Shown piece by piece: positions 24,098 to 33,417 of a DNA stretch of 64,000 nt (its first letter is position 1; each line of letters opens with the position of its first letter). The stretch is taken from NCBI RefSeq assembly GCF_007991735.1, contig NZ_BJYX01000001.1, positions 310,001-374,000 of the forward strand, in the 5' to 3' direction. This DNA is from Terrabacter aerolatus. Its GTDB lineage: Bacteria; Actinomycetota; Actinomycetes; Actinomycetales; Dermatophilaceae. The notes under the pieces are model-generated. The model ran no database searches. It saw only the letters and a list, made by a program, of their open reading frames with translations, and had not been told where the DNA came from. The translations under genes were made by a program, and so were the position numbers.

Positions 24098-25201
24098 TGT
24101 ACTGACCGGGCACGTTGGTTGAGGGAATGCGACTCATCGCTGTGAGCTGCTGACATGGGAGGGCCTCCCGCGGTGGAGTGGAACTGCTCAAGGTTCACTT
24201 CGCCAAACAGGAGGCCCTCATGTCCCACGCTAACGCCGCCCTGACCCCACGCGCCCGGCTCCGGGTGGCCCAGCTCGTCGTCGACCAACACGTCCCGATC
24301 GTCGAGGTCGCAGCCCGGTTCCAATGCTCGTGGCCCACGGTCAAACGCTGGGCCGCCCGGTACGCCGCCGGCCAGGCGATGACCGACCGGTCCAGCCGGC
24401 CACACTCGATGCCGGCCAAGACCTGCCCGGCGACGACGAAGCGGATCGTGGCGCTGCGGCTACGCAAGCGCCTGGGCCCGGTCCAGCTCGCCGCCCTGAC
24501 CGGGGTCGCGCCCTCGACCGCGCACCGGGTGCTGGTGCGGTGCCGCCTGAACCGGCTGTCCCACGTGGACCGGGCCACCGGCGAGCCGGTGCGCCGCTAC
24601 GAGCACCCGCACCCCGGGGCAATGCTGCACGTGGACGTCAAGAAGCTGGGCAACATCCCCGATGGCGGCGGCTGGCGCTACGTCGGACGCCGCCAAGGAC
24701 GGCACAACCGGCAGTCGACACCGGGAAAGCCCAAGAACGTGCACTACAACCCGAAGATGGGTCACGCGTTCGTGCACACCGTCATCGATGACCACTCCCG
24801 CGTCGCCTACGCCGAGGTCCACGACGACGAGACCGCCGCCACCGCGACCGCAGTCCTAAGACGGGCCGTGGCCTGGTTCGCCGCCCGTGGAATCCCCACC
24901 CAGAGGGTCCTGTCCGACAACGGCCCGGCCTACCGCTCGCACGTGTGGCGTGATCTGTGCGCCGAACTCGCGATCAAGCACACCCGCACCAGGCCCTACC
25001 GGCCGCAGACCAACGGCAAGATCGAACGCTTCCACCGCACCCTCGCCGACGGGTGGGGCTACGCCCGCTGCTACGCCTCAGAAGACGAGCGCCGAGCAGC
25101 TCTGCCAGCATGGCTGCACGAGTACAACCACCACCGACCCCACACCGCCTGCGGGAACAAGCCACCCATCACCCGCTTGACCAACCTGTCAGGTCAGTAC
25201 A
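24098..25201 (+). mobile_element. IS481-family insertion sequence, 1104 bp
   Basis: One transposase gene is flanked by imperfect terminal inverted repeats of about 28 bp: left TGTACTGACCGGGCACGTTG, right (complement) TGTACTGACCTGACAGGTTG, with ten perfect outer bases. A 6-bp direct repeat, CCTAGA, flanks the element (24092-24097 and 25202-25207). It fits NCTAGN, the target type known for IS481. The copy looks intact and potentially active. It inserted where two convergent genes met at a shared CTAG, leaving each its own stop codon. Confidence 0.93.
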
Positions 25202-25206
25202 CCTAG
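24220..25206 (+). CDS. IS481-family DDE transposase
   Basis: 328 residues from the ATG at 24220, with GGAGG 9 bp before it. An N-terminal helix-turn-helix (VVDQHVPIVEVAARFQCSW, then PTVKRWAARY) precedes an rve/RNase H-like core with a DD35E triad: Asp129 (LHVDVKKLG), Asp223 (VLSDNGPAY) and Glu259 (NGKIERFHRT). The stop codon TAG (25204-25206) is not in the element. It is supplied by the CTAG of the target duplication just outside the right inverted repeat. No frameshift or internal stop is seen. Confidence 0.95.
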   Translation: MSHANAALTPRARLRVAQLVVDQHVPIVEVAARFQCSWPTVKRWAARYAAGQAMTDRSSRPHSMPAKTCPATTKRIVALRLRKRLGPVQLAALTGVAPSTAHRVLVRCRLNRLSHVDRATGEPVRRYEHPHPGAMLHVDVKKLGNIPDGGGWRYVGRRQGRHNRQSTPGKPKNVHYNPKMGHAFVHTVIDDHSRVAYAEVHDDETAATATAVLRRAVAWFAARGIPTQRVLSDNGPAYRSHVWRDLCAELAIKHTRTRPYRPQTNGKIERFHRTLADGWGYARCYASEDERRAALPAWLHEYNHHRPHTACGNKPPITRLTNLSGQYT

Positions 25207-25207
25207 A
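25202..25207. repeat. IS481 target-site duplication, right copy (CCTAGA)
   Basis: CCTAGA, identical to 24092-24097. It provides the transposase stop (TAG) on the plus strand and the hydrolase stop (CTA complement) on the minus strand. Confidence 0.85.
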
Positions 25208-25778
25208 CCCGGTCGAGGAAGGCGAGCACGCGCCGCTGCACGAGCGCGGCGGCCTCCGGGTCGTATGCCGTCGTGCTGGCGTCGGCGAAGAGGTGGCCGC
25301 ACCCGGCATACGTGAAGAGCTCGCCGTCGGCGGCAGCCGTGACGACGGCGCGGGCCGCGTCGACGTCGCCCTCGTCCATGAAGAACTCGTCGCCCTCCCC
25401 ACCGTGGACCTGCACGGGGACACCGGCCGGCCACTCGTCGGCGAACTCGCCGAGCGGGATCGCGGAGTCGATCAGGACGGCGCCGCGAGCGCCCGGTCGG
25501 GTCTGGGCGAGGCGCTGGGCCGCCATGACGCCGAGGGAGAAGCCGGCATACACCGTCTCGGCCGGCAGGCCGTCGGCCGCCGCGACGCCCTGCTCGAGAA
25601 GGGTGCCGAAGCCGATCGAGCGGGCCTTGGCCATCCCCTCGTCGAGGGTCGCGAAGCTCTCGCCTCCGTAGAGGTCCGGGGTGTGCACGGTGTGCCCCGC
25701 GGCTCGGAGGGCATCGGCGAAGGCGAGGAAGCCCGGGGTCTGGCCCTGGGCGTGGTGGAGGAGGAGGACGTCGGCCAT
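25203..25778 (-). CDS. Dienelactone hydrolase family protein
   Basis: 191 residues with an alpha/beta hydrolase fold. The likely triad is a nucleophile Ser in YAGFSLGVM (classical dienelactone hydrolases have Cys here), Asp in HGGEGDEFF and His in AGCGHLFAD. HHAQGQTPGFLAFADALRAA at the N-terminus is typical of the family. The substrate is unknown. The last bases overlap the IS target duplication, but the protein end seems unchanged by the insertion. Confidence 0.88.
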   Translation of the reverse strand: MADVLLLHHAQGQTPGFLAFADALRAAGHTVHTPDLYGGESFATLDEGMAKARSIGFGTLLEQGVAAADGLPAETVYAGFSLGVMAAQRLAQTRPGARGAVLIDSAIPLGEFADEWPAGVPVQVHGGEGDEFFMDEGDVDAARAVVTAAADGELFTYAGCGHLFADASTTAYDPEAAALVQRRVLAFLDRV

Positions 25779-25849
25779 GCTTGCTCCTGTGCTCGATGGA
25801 CACCATGCTGATCATCGAACAATCTAGGCCTGGCTCGTGAGTCCACGGC

Positions 25850-25991
25850 CCTGCTGGGATGCCGGGTCGCACCGAAGAGCGCCGACCTCTCCGTGCTCGA
25901 GTCGTTCTTCCTGCCGGGAGTCGGCAGCATGATCAACGGGGGCGTGGGCAAGCGCATCGGCATCCTCAGCTGGCGCGATTCGCTGCCGTGA
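25850..25991 (+). pseudogene. Remnant of a small TM2-like membrane protein
   Basis: An open stretch reads KSADLSVLESFFLPGVGSMI, NGGVGKRIGILSW, ending at TGA 25989-25991. It matches the start of small TM2-type membrane proteins (pattern K-S-x5-L-x-SFF-x-PG-x-GSMINGxVGKxIGIL) but breaks off within the first hairpin, and the expected second membrane helix is missing. No start codon or ribosome site is convincing. It is probably a decayed fragment in the region disturbed by the IS. Confidence 0.45.
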
Positions 25992-26017
25992 CGGCGCCAC
26001 CGGAGGAGACTCGGACG

Positions 26018-26158
26018 ATGGCGCGACGAAACCTCTGGTGCCTGGTCCTCGGCCACCGCTACAGGCGGCAGAAGCTGAGGGGACGCACGATCCTGACCTG
26101 CAAGCGGTGCGGCGACGTCGACGTCGTGGATCACGACATGCGCGGGCTGCAGTTCTGA
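26018..26158 (+). CDS. Small putative zinc-ribbon protein (46 aa)
   Basis: 46 residues. The start is supported by GGAGGAG about ten bases upstream. Cys8-x4-His13 and Cys28-x2-Cys31 (CLVLGH and CKRC) could form one zinc site, and the protein is basic through its first half. It resembles short C-terminal zinc-ribbon proteins of unknown role that are common in Actinobacteria. It converges with cobN, whose stop lies 41 bp away. Confidence 0.65.
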   Translation: MARRNLWCLVLGHRYRRQKLRGRTILTCKRCGDVDVVDHDMRGLQF

Positions 26159-26198
26159 CCCGATGCTCGAGAGCGTGACCGGGCGACGACGGGCGGCC

Positions 26199-29100
26199 TC
26201 AGTCCTCGAGGTCGCCCTCGACGTCGAGGTAGACCTGCTGGAGGTCGGCGAGCAGCTGCGGGTCGGGCTCCTCCCACAGGCCGCGGTCGACGGCCTCGTG
26301 GAGCCGCTCGATCATCCCGTGCAACGCCCAGGGGTTCGCGTGCTGGATGAAGTCGCGGTTCTCCTTGTCGAGGACGTACGTCTGGGCGAGCTGCTCGTAC
26401 ATCCAGTCGGTCACGACGCCGGCCGTCGCGTCGAACCCGAAGAGGTAGTCGACGGTCGCGGCGAGCTCGAAGGCGCCCTTGTAGCCGTGCCGGCGCATCG
26501 CCGCGATCCAGCGCGGGTTGACGACGCGGGCGCGGAAGACGCGGGCCGTCTCCTCGGTGAGCGTGCGGGTGCGCACCGCGTCGGGGGTCGTCGAGTCGCC
26601 GACGTACGCCTTGGGCTCGCGCCCGGTCAGGGCGCGGACCGTCGCGACCATGCCACCGTGGTACTGGAAGTAGTCGTCGCTGTCGGCGATGTCGTGCTCG
26701 CGCGTGTCGATGTTCTTCGCCGCCACGTCCATCCGCGCATAGGTGCGCTCCATGTCGGCCCGAGCAGGCATGCCGTCCAGCTCGCGCCCGTAGGCGAAGC
26801 CGCCCCACGTGGCGTAGACCTCCGCGAGGTCGGCATCGGTCCGCCAGTTGCCCGACTCGACGAGCGGGAGGATGCCGGCGCCGTAGGAGCCGGGCTTGCT
26901 GCCGAAGATGCGGGTCGTCGCACGGCGGGCGTCGCCGTGGTCGGCCAGGTCGTCGGTGACGTGGGCCCGGACGTAGTTCTCGTCGGGGCCCTCGTCGAGA
27001 TCGGCGACGAGACGGACGGCGTCGTCGAGCATCGCGATGACGTGCGGGAAGGCGTCGCGGAAGAAGCCGGAGATCCGGACCGTGACGTCGATGCGGGGGT
27101 GGCCCAGCTCGGCGAGCGGCACCACGTCGAGACCGACGACACGGCGGGACATCTCGTCCCAGCGGGGCCGGACGCCGATGAGCGAGAGGACCTCGGCGAT
27201 GTCGTCGCCGGAGGTGCGCATGGCGGAGGTGCCCCAGACCGACAGGCCGACCGAGCGGGGCCACTCCCCGGTGTCGGTGCGGTGCCGGGCGAGCAGGCCG
27301 TCGGCCAGTCGCTGTCCGGTCTCCCACGCGAGCCGGCTCGGGATCGCCTTGGGGTCGACCGAGTAGAAGTTGCGGCCCGTCGGCAGCACGTTGACGAGGC
27401 CGCGCAACGGCGAGCCCGACGGACCGGCCGGGACGTACCCGCCGTCGAGCGCGTGGAGCACGGCGTCGATCTCGCCCGTCGTGGCGCGCAGGCGCGGGAC
27501 GACCTCGCGACACGCGAAGGCCAGCGAACGGCATACGCCCTCGGTGTCGACGGCGACGTCGCCCAGCTGCTCGCGCACGATCCCCGGCACGGCCGACTCG
27601 TCCCAGTCGGCCTCGGCGAGCGCGGCGACGAGCGCGCTCGCCTGCACTTCGGCGTCGTCGACGGACGTCCGCTCCGAGCGCCCTTCGCTCAGGCCGAGCG
27701 CCGTGCGCAGGCCCGGCACGGCGCCGACCGCACCGGCGAAGACCTGGTTGGCTCGCAGGATCGCGAGCACGAGGTTGGCCAGGCCCTCCCCTGCGGGGGC
27801 CTCGCCGAGGACGTGCAGCCCGTCGCGGATCTGGACGTCCTTGACCTCGCAGAGCCAGCCGTCGACGTGCATGACGAACTCGTCGAAGGCCTCGTCGTCG
27901 GGACGGTCGGTCAGGCCGAGGTCGTGGTGCAGCTGCGCGGCCTGGATGAGGGTCCAGATCTCGGCGCGCAGGGCCGGTGCCTTGGCCGGGTCCATGACCG
28001 AGACGTTGCCGTACTCGTCGAGCAGCTGCTCGAGGCGGGCGATGTCGCCGTAGGACTCGGCACGCGCCATCGGCGGCACGAGGTGGTCGACGATCGTCGC
28101 GTGGGCACGCCGCTTGGCCTGGCTGCCCTCGCCGGGGTCGTTGACGAGGAAGGGGTAGACGAGCGGGATCGAGCCGATCGTCGCATCGGGTCCGCAGGCG
28201 GCCGAGAGCGCCAGGGTCTTGCCGGGCAGCCACTCCAGGTTGCCGTGCTTGCCCATGTGCACGATCGCGTGGGCACCGAAGTCCCTGGCGAGCCAGTCGT
28301 AGACGGCGAGGTAGTGGTGCGTCGGCGGCAGGTCGGGATCGTGGTAGATCGCGATGGGGTTCTCGCCGAAGCCGCGAGGCGGCTGGACGAGGACGACGAC
28401 GTTGCCGGCGCGCAGGCTCGCGGCGACGAGCTCGCCGTCGGCGTCGGTGTGGCGGTCGACGAACACCTCGCCGGGCGCCTCGCCCCAGTGCTTCGTCACG
28501 GCGTCGCGCAGCTCGTCGGGCAGGGTGTCGAAGTGCTCGCGGTAGCGCGCGGCGGGAATGCGGACCGGCTGCCCGGTCAGCTGCTCCTGGGTCAGCCAGT
28601 CCTCGTCCTGGCCGCCGGCCTCGATGAGCGCGTGGATGAGGGCGTTGCCCGCGGTCGTGTCGGGCGTCTCGCCGTCGACGGGCTCGAGCGGACCGGTGCC
28701 GGGGATCTCCCCGGGCGCTCCGAGGTCGTAGCCGGCGTCGCGCATGGCGCGCAGCAGCCGGATGATCGAGACCGGGGTGTCGAGACCGACGGCGTTGCCG
28801 ATGCGCGAGTGCTTCGACGGGTAGGCCGACAGGACGATCGCGATGCGGCGCTCGGCCGGCGGAGTGTGGCGCAGGCGGGCGTGGTTGACGGCGAGCGTGG
28901 CGAGACGGGCGCACCGCTCCGGGTCCGGCACGTAGTGCGGCAGACCGTCGGCGTCGGTCTCCTTGAAGGAGAAGACGCCTCCGATGATGCGGCCGTCGAA
29001 CTCGGGCACGGCGACCTGCGTCGCGACGTCGAGCGGACTCATGCCGTCGTCGCTGGCGTCCCACTGGTCGCGGCTCCACGTGAGGCACAGCCCCTGGATG

Positions 29101-29849
29101 ATCGGGACGTCGAGCGCGGCGAGGGCCTGCACGTCCCAGGCCTCGTCGTCCTCGCCCGCGCTCGCGGTGCCGGGTTTCGTGCCGCCGGCCGCCAGCACGG
29201 TCGTGACGAGGACGTCGTATGCCGTGAGGTGCTCGAGCAGGTCGGCCGGGGCGTCGCGCAGCGACGACACGTGCACGGGCACGCCGACGCCGCCGGCCGC
29301 GTCGACCGCGTCGGCGAGGGCCTGGACGTAGGCGACGTTCTCGGCGGCGAACTGGGCCCGGTAGAAGAGGATCCCGACGCGGGGCCGGTGCTCCCCGTGG
29401 GCGGCCGGCTCCGGCTCGGGCCGGTCGAGGACGCCCCACGTCGGTAGAGCCACGGGTGGCTCGAAGCCCTCGCCGGTCATGAGAAGGGTGTCCCCGAGGA
29501 AGGCGTGCAGCTCGCGGAGGTTGGCGGCGCCGCCCTCGGCGAGGTAGCGGTGGGCCTCCGCGACGACGCCGGGCGCGACCGTCGACAGGTCCATGAGCGC
29601 GGCGTGCGGTGTCTGCTCGCCGCCGAGGACGACCATCGGCTTGCCGATGCCCCGGATGCGGCGGAAGCCCTCGCAGAGGTCCTGGGGCCCGCCGAGGATG
29701 CGCGCCACGACGACGTCGGCGGCCTCGATGGCCCCGGCCATCGAGGTGTGGCCGGGCCGCGACGGGTTGGCGAGCAGGTAGTCGGCACCGCTCCCGCGGG
29801 CACACAGCAGGTCGGTGTCAGACGTCGAGAGCAGCGCGATGCGCGTCAC
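26199..29849 (-). CDS. cobN: Cobaltochelatase subunit CobN
   Basis: 1216 residues from a GTG with GAGGAG seven bases upstream. CobN is the large subunit that inserts cobalt into hydrogenobyrinic acid a,c-diamide in the aerobic route. Family blocks are visible: LVQPPRGFGENPIAIYHDPD and HAIVHMGKHGNLEWLPGKTL (residues about 490-560), and the C-terminal ANPWALHGMIERLHEAVDRG. The length is normal. It stands alone downstream of a cobalamin riboswitch, so B12 should repress it. Its ATPase partner is probably the ChlI/ChlD fusion at 42.6-44.7 kb rather than CobS/CobT. Confidence 0.95.
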   Translation of the reverse strand: MTRIALLSTSDTDLLCARGSGADYLLANPSRPGHTSMAGAIEAADVVVARILGGPQDLCEGFRRIRGIGKPMVVLGGEQTPHAALMDLSTVAPGVVAEAHRYLAEGGAANLRELHAFLGDTLLMTGEGFEPPVALPTWGVLDRPEPEPAAHGEHRPRVGILFYRAQFAAENVAYVQALADAVDAAGGVGVPVHVSSLRDAPADLLEHLTAYDVLVTTVLAAGGTKPGTASAGEDDEAWDVQALAALDVPIIQGLCLTWSRDQWDASDDGMSPLDVATQVAVPEFDGRIIGGVFSFKETDADGLPHYVPDPERCARLATLAVNHARLRHTPPAERRIAIVLSAYPSKHSRIGNAVGLDTPVSIIRLLRAMRDAGYDLGAPGEIPGTGPLEPVDGETPDTTAGNALIHALIEAGGQDEDWLTQEQLTGQPVRIPAARYREHFDTLPDELRDAVTKHWGEAPGEVFVDRHTDADGELVAASLRAGNVVVLVQPPRGFGENPIAIYHDPDLPPTHHYLAVYDWLARDFGAHAIVHMGKHGNLEWLPGKTLALSAACGPDATIGSIPLVYPFLVNDPGEGSQAKRRAHATIVDHLVPPMARAESYGDIARLEQLLDEYGNVSVMDPAKAPALRAEIWTLIQAAQLHHDLGLTDRPDDEAFDEFVMHVDGWLCEVKDVQIRDGLHVLGEAPAGEGLANLVLAILRANQVFAGAVGAVPGLRTALGLSEGRSERTSVDDAEVQASALVAALAEADWDESAVPGIVREQLGDVAVDTEGVCRSLAFACREVVPRLRATTGEIDAVLHALDGGYVPAGPSGSPLRGLVNVLPTGRNFYSVDPKAIPSRLAWETGQRLADGLLARHRTDTGEWPRSVGLSVWGTSAMRTSGDDIAEVLSLIGVRPRWDEMSRRVVGLDVVPLAELGHPRIDVTVRISGFFRDAFPHVIAMLDDAVRLVADLDEGPDENYVRAHVTDDLADHGDARRATTRIFGSKPGSYGAGILPLVESGNWRTDADLAEVYATWGGFAYGRELDGMPARADMERTYARMDVAAKNIDTREHDIADSDDYFQYHGGMVATVRALTGREPKAYVGDSTTPDAVRTRTLTEETARVFRARVVNPRWIAAMRRHGYKGAFELAATVDYLFGFDATAGVVTDWMYEQLAQTYVLDKENRDFIQHANPWALHGMIERLHEAVDRGLWEEPDPQLLADLQQVYLDVEGDLED

Positions 29850-29889
29850 TGGAACTCCTCGGCGGGGTGTCCACGCCCCGCGGTCGTAA

Positions 29890-30010
29890 GGAAATGAAGC
29901 GCTGTCGGCAGTTCCTGACTCGCCGCCTCCCTCACGGGTGGCGACTCACAGTGGCGGGACCGTCCCGGATTCTCACCGGGTTCCTGGGTCGACGACGCTG
30001 GGCCCACCAT
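29890..30010 (-). promoter_or_regulatory. Cobalamin riboswitch controlling cobN
   Basis: On the minus strand the leader holds the conserved core GGTGAGAATCCGGGACGGTC, then CCGCCACTGTGA (the B12 box) and GAGTCAGGAAC. This is the expected order for an adenosylcobalamin riboswitch. It ends about 40 bp before the cobN start, close enough to control translation initiation. Ends are approximate. Confidence 0.93.
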
Positions 30011-30062
30011 AGCCCGAGACGGCTGCCTTGACGACGCAAGGGCCGGGCCTATCCTGTGCCGC

Positions 30063-31196
30063 GTGACCGCCCCGACGAGCCGAGCGCGACGGGCAGGCGA
30101 TGCCTGCCCCGGTGTCAGCCGACCCTTCGTCGCGGTCGACGGCTCGATCGTGCGCCTCCGTCCTGCCGGCGGGCCGGTGCACGTGGCCGCCCTGTCGGGG
30201 CTCATGGATGTCGTTGCGGCACAGCCGGATCCGTCGATTCAGCTGACGTCGCGCGCCGCGCTGCAGCTGCGTGGCCTCCCGGACCCGCTGACGCCGTGGA
30301 TCCGTGACGCGATCCGCGCGACGGGGCTCGTCCCCTCGGCGACCCACGAGCTCGTGCGCAACGTCGTCGCCTCGCCGCTCTCCGGTCTCGACGACGCCGG
30401 GCAGTGCGACCTGCGTCCCGTCGTCCGTGACCTCGACGCCGCCCTCTGCGCCGACCCCGGGCTCGCCCAGCTGGGCGGCCGCTTCCTCTTCGTGCTCGAC
30501 GACGGGCGCGGGGACGTCATCCGCGAGTCGTTCGACCTCGGGCTCTTTGCGACGGAGCCCGGTCGCTGCCTCGTCCTCGCAGGTGGCCTGACCCGCGGTT
30601 GGGAGGCACCACTCGACGATGCCGTGCCCCTGATCCTCTCCCTGGCCCGAGAGTTCGTGAGCCGATCCGCCGGTGACGAATCCGTCTGGCACGTCAAGGA
30701 GCTCGCTCCGCCCATCGGCCCCGAGCCGGCCACGGCGATCACGCTTCGCAGCGCGCCCGAGCGCCCCCTCGGACGGGTCGGCGACCATGCCGTCGTGGCC
30801 GTGCCGCTGGGCCTGCTGCGGCCCGAGCACGTCGCCGCGCTCACGCAGGTCACGGACCGGGTCATCGTGACGCCGTGGCGCTCGCTCGTGGTCGAGGACG
30901 GCGCCCGCGCCCTCCCGCCGCTCGAGGCCGCGGGCCTCGTGACCCATGCCGGATCGCCCTGGACCCGGCTGCACGCCTGCACCGGCCTGCCGGGGTGCAC
31001 GAGGTCCGCGCTCGACACCCGCGCCCTGGCCCGCGACCTCGCCCCGTCCCTCCCCGCCGGAACCCTCCCCGTGCACGTCAGCGGGTGCGAGCGGCGCTGC
31101 GGGACGCCCGCGACGGCATACGTCGACGTGCTCGCCCCACGGTCCACCGCGGACGCCTTGTCCACCATCGCCGAGCAGGAGCCCCCATGGACGTGA
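30063..31196 (+). CDS. cobG: Precorrin-3B synthase
   Basis: 377 residues from a GTG. CobG is the oxygen-dependent monooxygenase that sets up ring contraction, so it marks the aerobic pathway. It has the sulfite/nitrite-reductase ferredoxin-like half-domains (IQLTSRAALQLRGLPD near residues 59-74) and four cluster-binding Cys in the arrangement C-x5-C and C-x3-C (CTGLPGC and CERRC) near the C-terminus. A TATCCT hexamer lies 8 bp before the GTG, suggesting a leaderless transcript. First gene of cobG-cobH-cobIJ; the stop overlaps the cobH start region. Confidence 0.93.
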   Translation: MTAPTSRARRAGDACPGVSRPFVAVDGSIVRLRPAGGPVHVAALSGLMDVVAAQPDPSIQLTSRAALQLRGLPDPLTPWIRDAIRATGLVPSATHELVRNVVASPLSGLDDAGQCDLRPVVRDLDAALCADPGLAQLGGRFLFVLDDGRGDVIRESFDLGLFATEPGRCLVLAGGLTRGWEAPLDDAVPLILSLAREFVSRSAGDESVWHVKELAPPIGPEPATAITLRSAPERPLGRVGDHAVVAVPLGLLRPEHVAALTQVTDRVIVTPWRSLVVEDGARALPPLEAAGLVTHAGSPWTRLHACTGLPGCTRSALDTRALARDLAPSLPAGTLPVHVSGCERRCGTPATAYVDVLAPRSTADALSTIAEQEPPWT

Positions 31197-31855
31197 CCAC
31201 CGAGACACGCCGCGCGCCGACCCGCCGCTACGACTACGTGACGGACGGTGCGGAGATCTACCGCCGGTCGTTCGCGACCATCCGTGCGGAGGCTCGCCTC
31301 GCCCACCTGCCCGAGGACGCCCGCGTCGTGGCCGTCCGCATGGTGCACGCGAGCGGCGACGTCGACCTGACCGAGCACATCGCCGTGCACCCCGGGCTCG
31401 TCACGGCGGCACGGACCGCCCTGCAGGCCGGCGCACCGATCCTCACGGACGCGCACATGATCGCCTCGGGCATCACACGGGCGCGACTGCCGCGCGACAA
31501 CGAGGTGCTCTGCACCCTCCGCGACGAACGCGTGCCGCCGCTCGCAAAGGCCTGGGGCACCACGCGATCCGCGGCTGCGGTGTCCCTGTGGGGCGACCGG
31601 GTCGAGGGCGCGGTCGTCGCGATCGGCAACGCCCCGACCGCCCTCTTCCACCTGCTCGAGACCGTCGCCGACGGCGGCCCCCGGCCGGCCGCCATCGTCG
31701 GCATCCCCGTCGGCTTCATCGGTTCGGCGGAGTCCAAGGTCGCCCTCGCCGAGAACCCGTTCGACATCCCGTGGCTCGTCGTCCACGGTCGTCGTGGCGG
31801 CTCGGCCCTGGCCGCCTCGGCCGTCAACGCCCTGGCCCGCGAGGAGGAGCTGTGA
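31187..31855 (+). CDS. cobH: Precorrin-8X methylmutase
   Basis: 222 residues. It migrates the C11 methyl to C12, giving hydrogenobyrinic acid. The family blocks are ILTDAHMIASGITRARLP (residues about 85-102, including the catalytic His of TDAHM), and VAIGNAPTALFHLLE and GIPVGFIGSAESKVAL. The start overlaps the cobG end by 10 bp and the stop overlaps the cobIJ GTG, so all three are translationally coupled. Confidence 0.95.
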   Translation: MDVTTETRRAPTRRYDYVTDGAEIYRRSFATIRAEARLAHLPEDARVVAVRMVHASGDVDLTEHIAVHPGLVTAARTALQAGAPILTDAHMIASGITRARLPRDNEVLCTLRDERVPPLAKAWGTTRSAAAVSLWGDRVEGAVVAIGNAPTALFHLLETVADGGPRPAAIVGIPVGFIGSAESKVALAENPFDIPWLVVHGRRGGSALAASAVNALAREEEL

Positions 31856-33381
31856 CCGGCTGGCTGCGTGGGGTCGGGGTCGGCCCGGGCGACCCGGAGC
31901 TCGTCACGGTCAAGGCGGCGCGCCTCATCGGCGACGCGGACGTCGTCGCCTTCCACAGCGGGCCGCGGCGCGACTCGATCGCCCGTCGCATCGCCGCGTC
32001 CTACCTCCCCCACGGGGTCGTCGAGGAGCTGCTCGTCTACCCCGTGACGACGGGCGCCACCGACCATCACCTCGGCTACCACGGTCTCATGGCCGACTTC
32101 TACGACGAGTCCGCGAATCGGCTTGCCGCACATCTGGACTCGGGCCGCAACGTCGTCGTGCTGGCCGAGGGCGACCCGCTCTTCTACGGGACGTACATGT
32201 ACCTGCACGACCGCCTCGCCGACCGCTACGACACCGCGGTCGTGCCGGGCGTGACGTCGGTCAGCGGGTCGGCCGCGGCGGTCGCGACCGGTCTGTGCCG
32301 GCACGAGGACGTGCTGACGATCCTGCCCGGGACCCTGCCGGTCCCCGAGCTCGCGCGCCGGCTCGCCGACACGGAGGCCGCCGTCGTCATGAAGCTCGGC
32401 CGCACCTTCGAGAACGTCCGGGAGGCCCTGCGTCAGGCCGGGCGCCTCGACGAGGCGCGCTACGTCGAGCGGGCGAGCTCGGCCGACGAGCGGGTGCTGC
32501 CGGTCGCCGAGGTCGACGCCGCGAGCGTGCCCTACATGTCGATGGTCGTCGTGCCCGGCAAGGACCTCCGCGCCGACGCCGCGGGCCGTGCGCGCTCCTC
32601 CGACCCTGCGACGGCGCCGGCCCCGTCGCCCCAGCCGCCGGCCGGGCCGTCCGGCGAGGTCGTCGTCATCGGTCTGGGCCCCGGTCCGGACCGCTGGCTC
32701 ACCCCCGAGGCGTCGGCCGCCCTCGCCGAGGTCGGGCACGTCGTCGGCTACGCCCCCTACGTGGCCCGGGTGCCGCAGCGCGAGGGCCTGACCCGTCACG
32801 CCTCGGGCAACACCGTCGAGGTCGACCGGGCCCGGGATGCCCTGGAGCTGGCCCGCACGGGTGAACGGGTCGCCGTCGTCTCCGGTGGTGACGCCGGCGT
32901 CTTCGGCATGGCGTCCGCGGTCTTCGAGGCCGCCGACACCCACGGCTACTCCGACGTGGCCGTCCGGGTGCTCCCGGGCCTCACCGCAGCGCAGGCCGTG
33001 GCGGCCCGTGCGGGCGCGCCCCTCGGTGGCGACTTCGCGGTCCTGTCGCTCTCGGACCGGCTCAAGCCGTGGGCCGTCATCGAGCGGCGGCTCCGGGCCG
33101 CGGCCCGTGCCGATCTCGTCGTCGCGCTCTACAACCCGGCCTCACGCTCGCGCACCGAGCAGATCGCCCGGGCCCGTGAGGTCTTCCTCGAGGAACGCGA
33201 CGCCGACACCGTGGTCGTCGTGGGGCGCGACGTGGGTCGCACGGAGGAGTCGTTGACGGTGACCACCCTCGAGCGCCTCGACCCGGCCACGATCGACATG
33301 CTGTGCCTCGTCATCGTCGGCACCTCGGGCACCCGCGTCACCCGGGACGGCCAGGTCTGGACGCCGCGTTTCGTCAGGTGA
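31852..33381 (+). CDS. cobIJ: CobI-CobJ fusion: precorrin-2 C20- and precorrin-3B C17-methyltransferase
   Basis: 509 residues. The N-terminal half (about 1-240) is CobI: GVGVGPGDPELVTVKAARLI, VVLAEGDPLFYGTYMY, VVPGVTSVSG. A Pro/Ala-rich linker (about 245-265) leads to CobJ: VVVIGLGPGPDRWLTPEAS, VAVVSGGDAGVFGMASAV, VALYNPASRSR. Both are tetrapyrrole methylases using SAM. This fusion is common in Actinobacteria and links steps on either side of the CobG reaction. The GTG overlaps the cobH stop. Confidence 0.95.
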   Translation: MTGWLRGVGVGPGDPELVTVKAARLIGDADVVAFHSGPRRDSIARRIAASYLPHGVVEELLVYPVTTGATDHHLGYHGLMADFYDESANRLAAHLDSGRNVVVLAEGDPLFYGTYMYLHDRLADRYDTAVVPGVTSVSGSAAAVATGLCRHEDVLTILPGTLPVPELARRLADTEAAVVMKLGRTFENVREALRQAGRLDEARYVERASSADERVLPVAEVDAASVPYMSMVVVPGKDLRADAAGRARSSDPATAPAPSPQPPAGPSGEVVVIGLGPGPDRWLTPEASAALAEVGHVVGYAPYVARVPQREGLTRHASGNTVEVDRARDALELARTGERVAVVSGGDAGVFGMASAVFEAADTHGYSDVAVRVLPGLTAAQAVAARAGAPLGGDFAVLSLSDRLKPWAVIERRLRAAARADLVVALYNPASRSRTEQIARAREVFLEERDADTVVVVGRDVGRTEESLTVTTLERLDPATIDMLCLVIVGTSGTRVTRDGQVWTPRFVR

Positions 33382-33417
33382 CGGTGGCACCAGCACGACA
33401 TCGACGATGATGGTCGT

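Noticed and set aside
26163-29447. A 1094-codon open frame opposite cobN
   Set aside because: cobN has clear family motifs and codon bias on the other strand; the antisense frame shows only Val/Asp/Gly/Arg-rich shadow composition.
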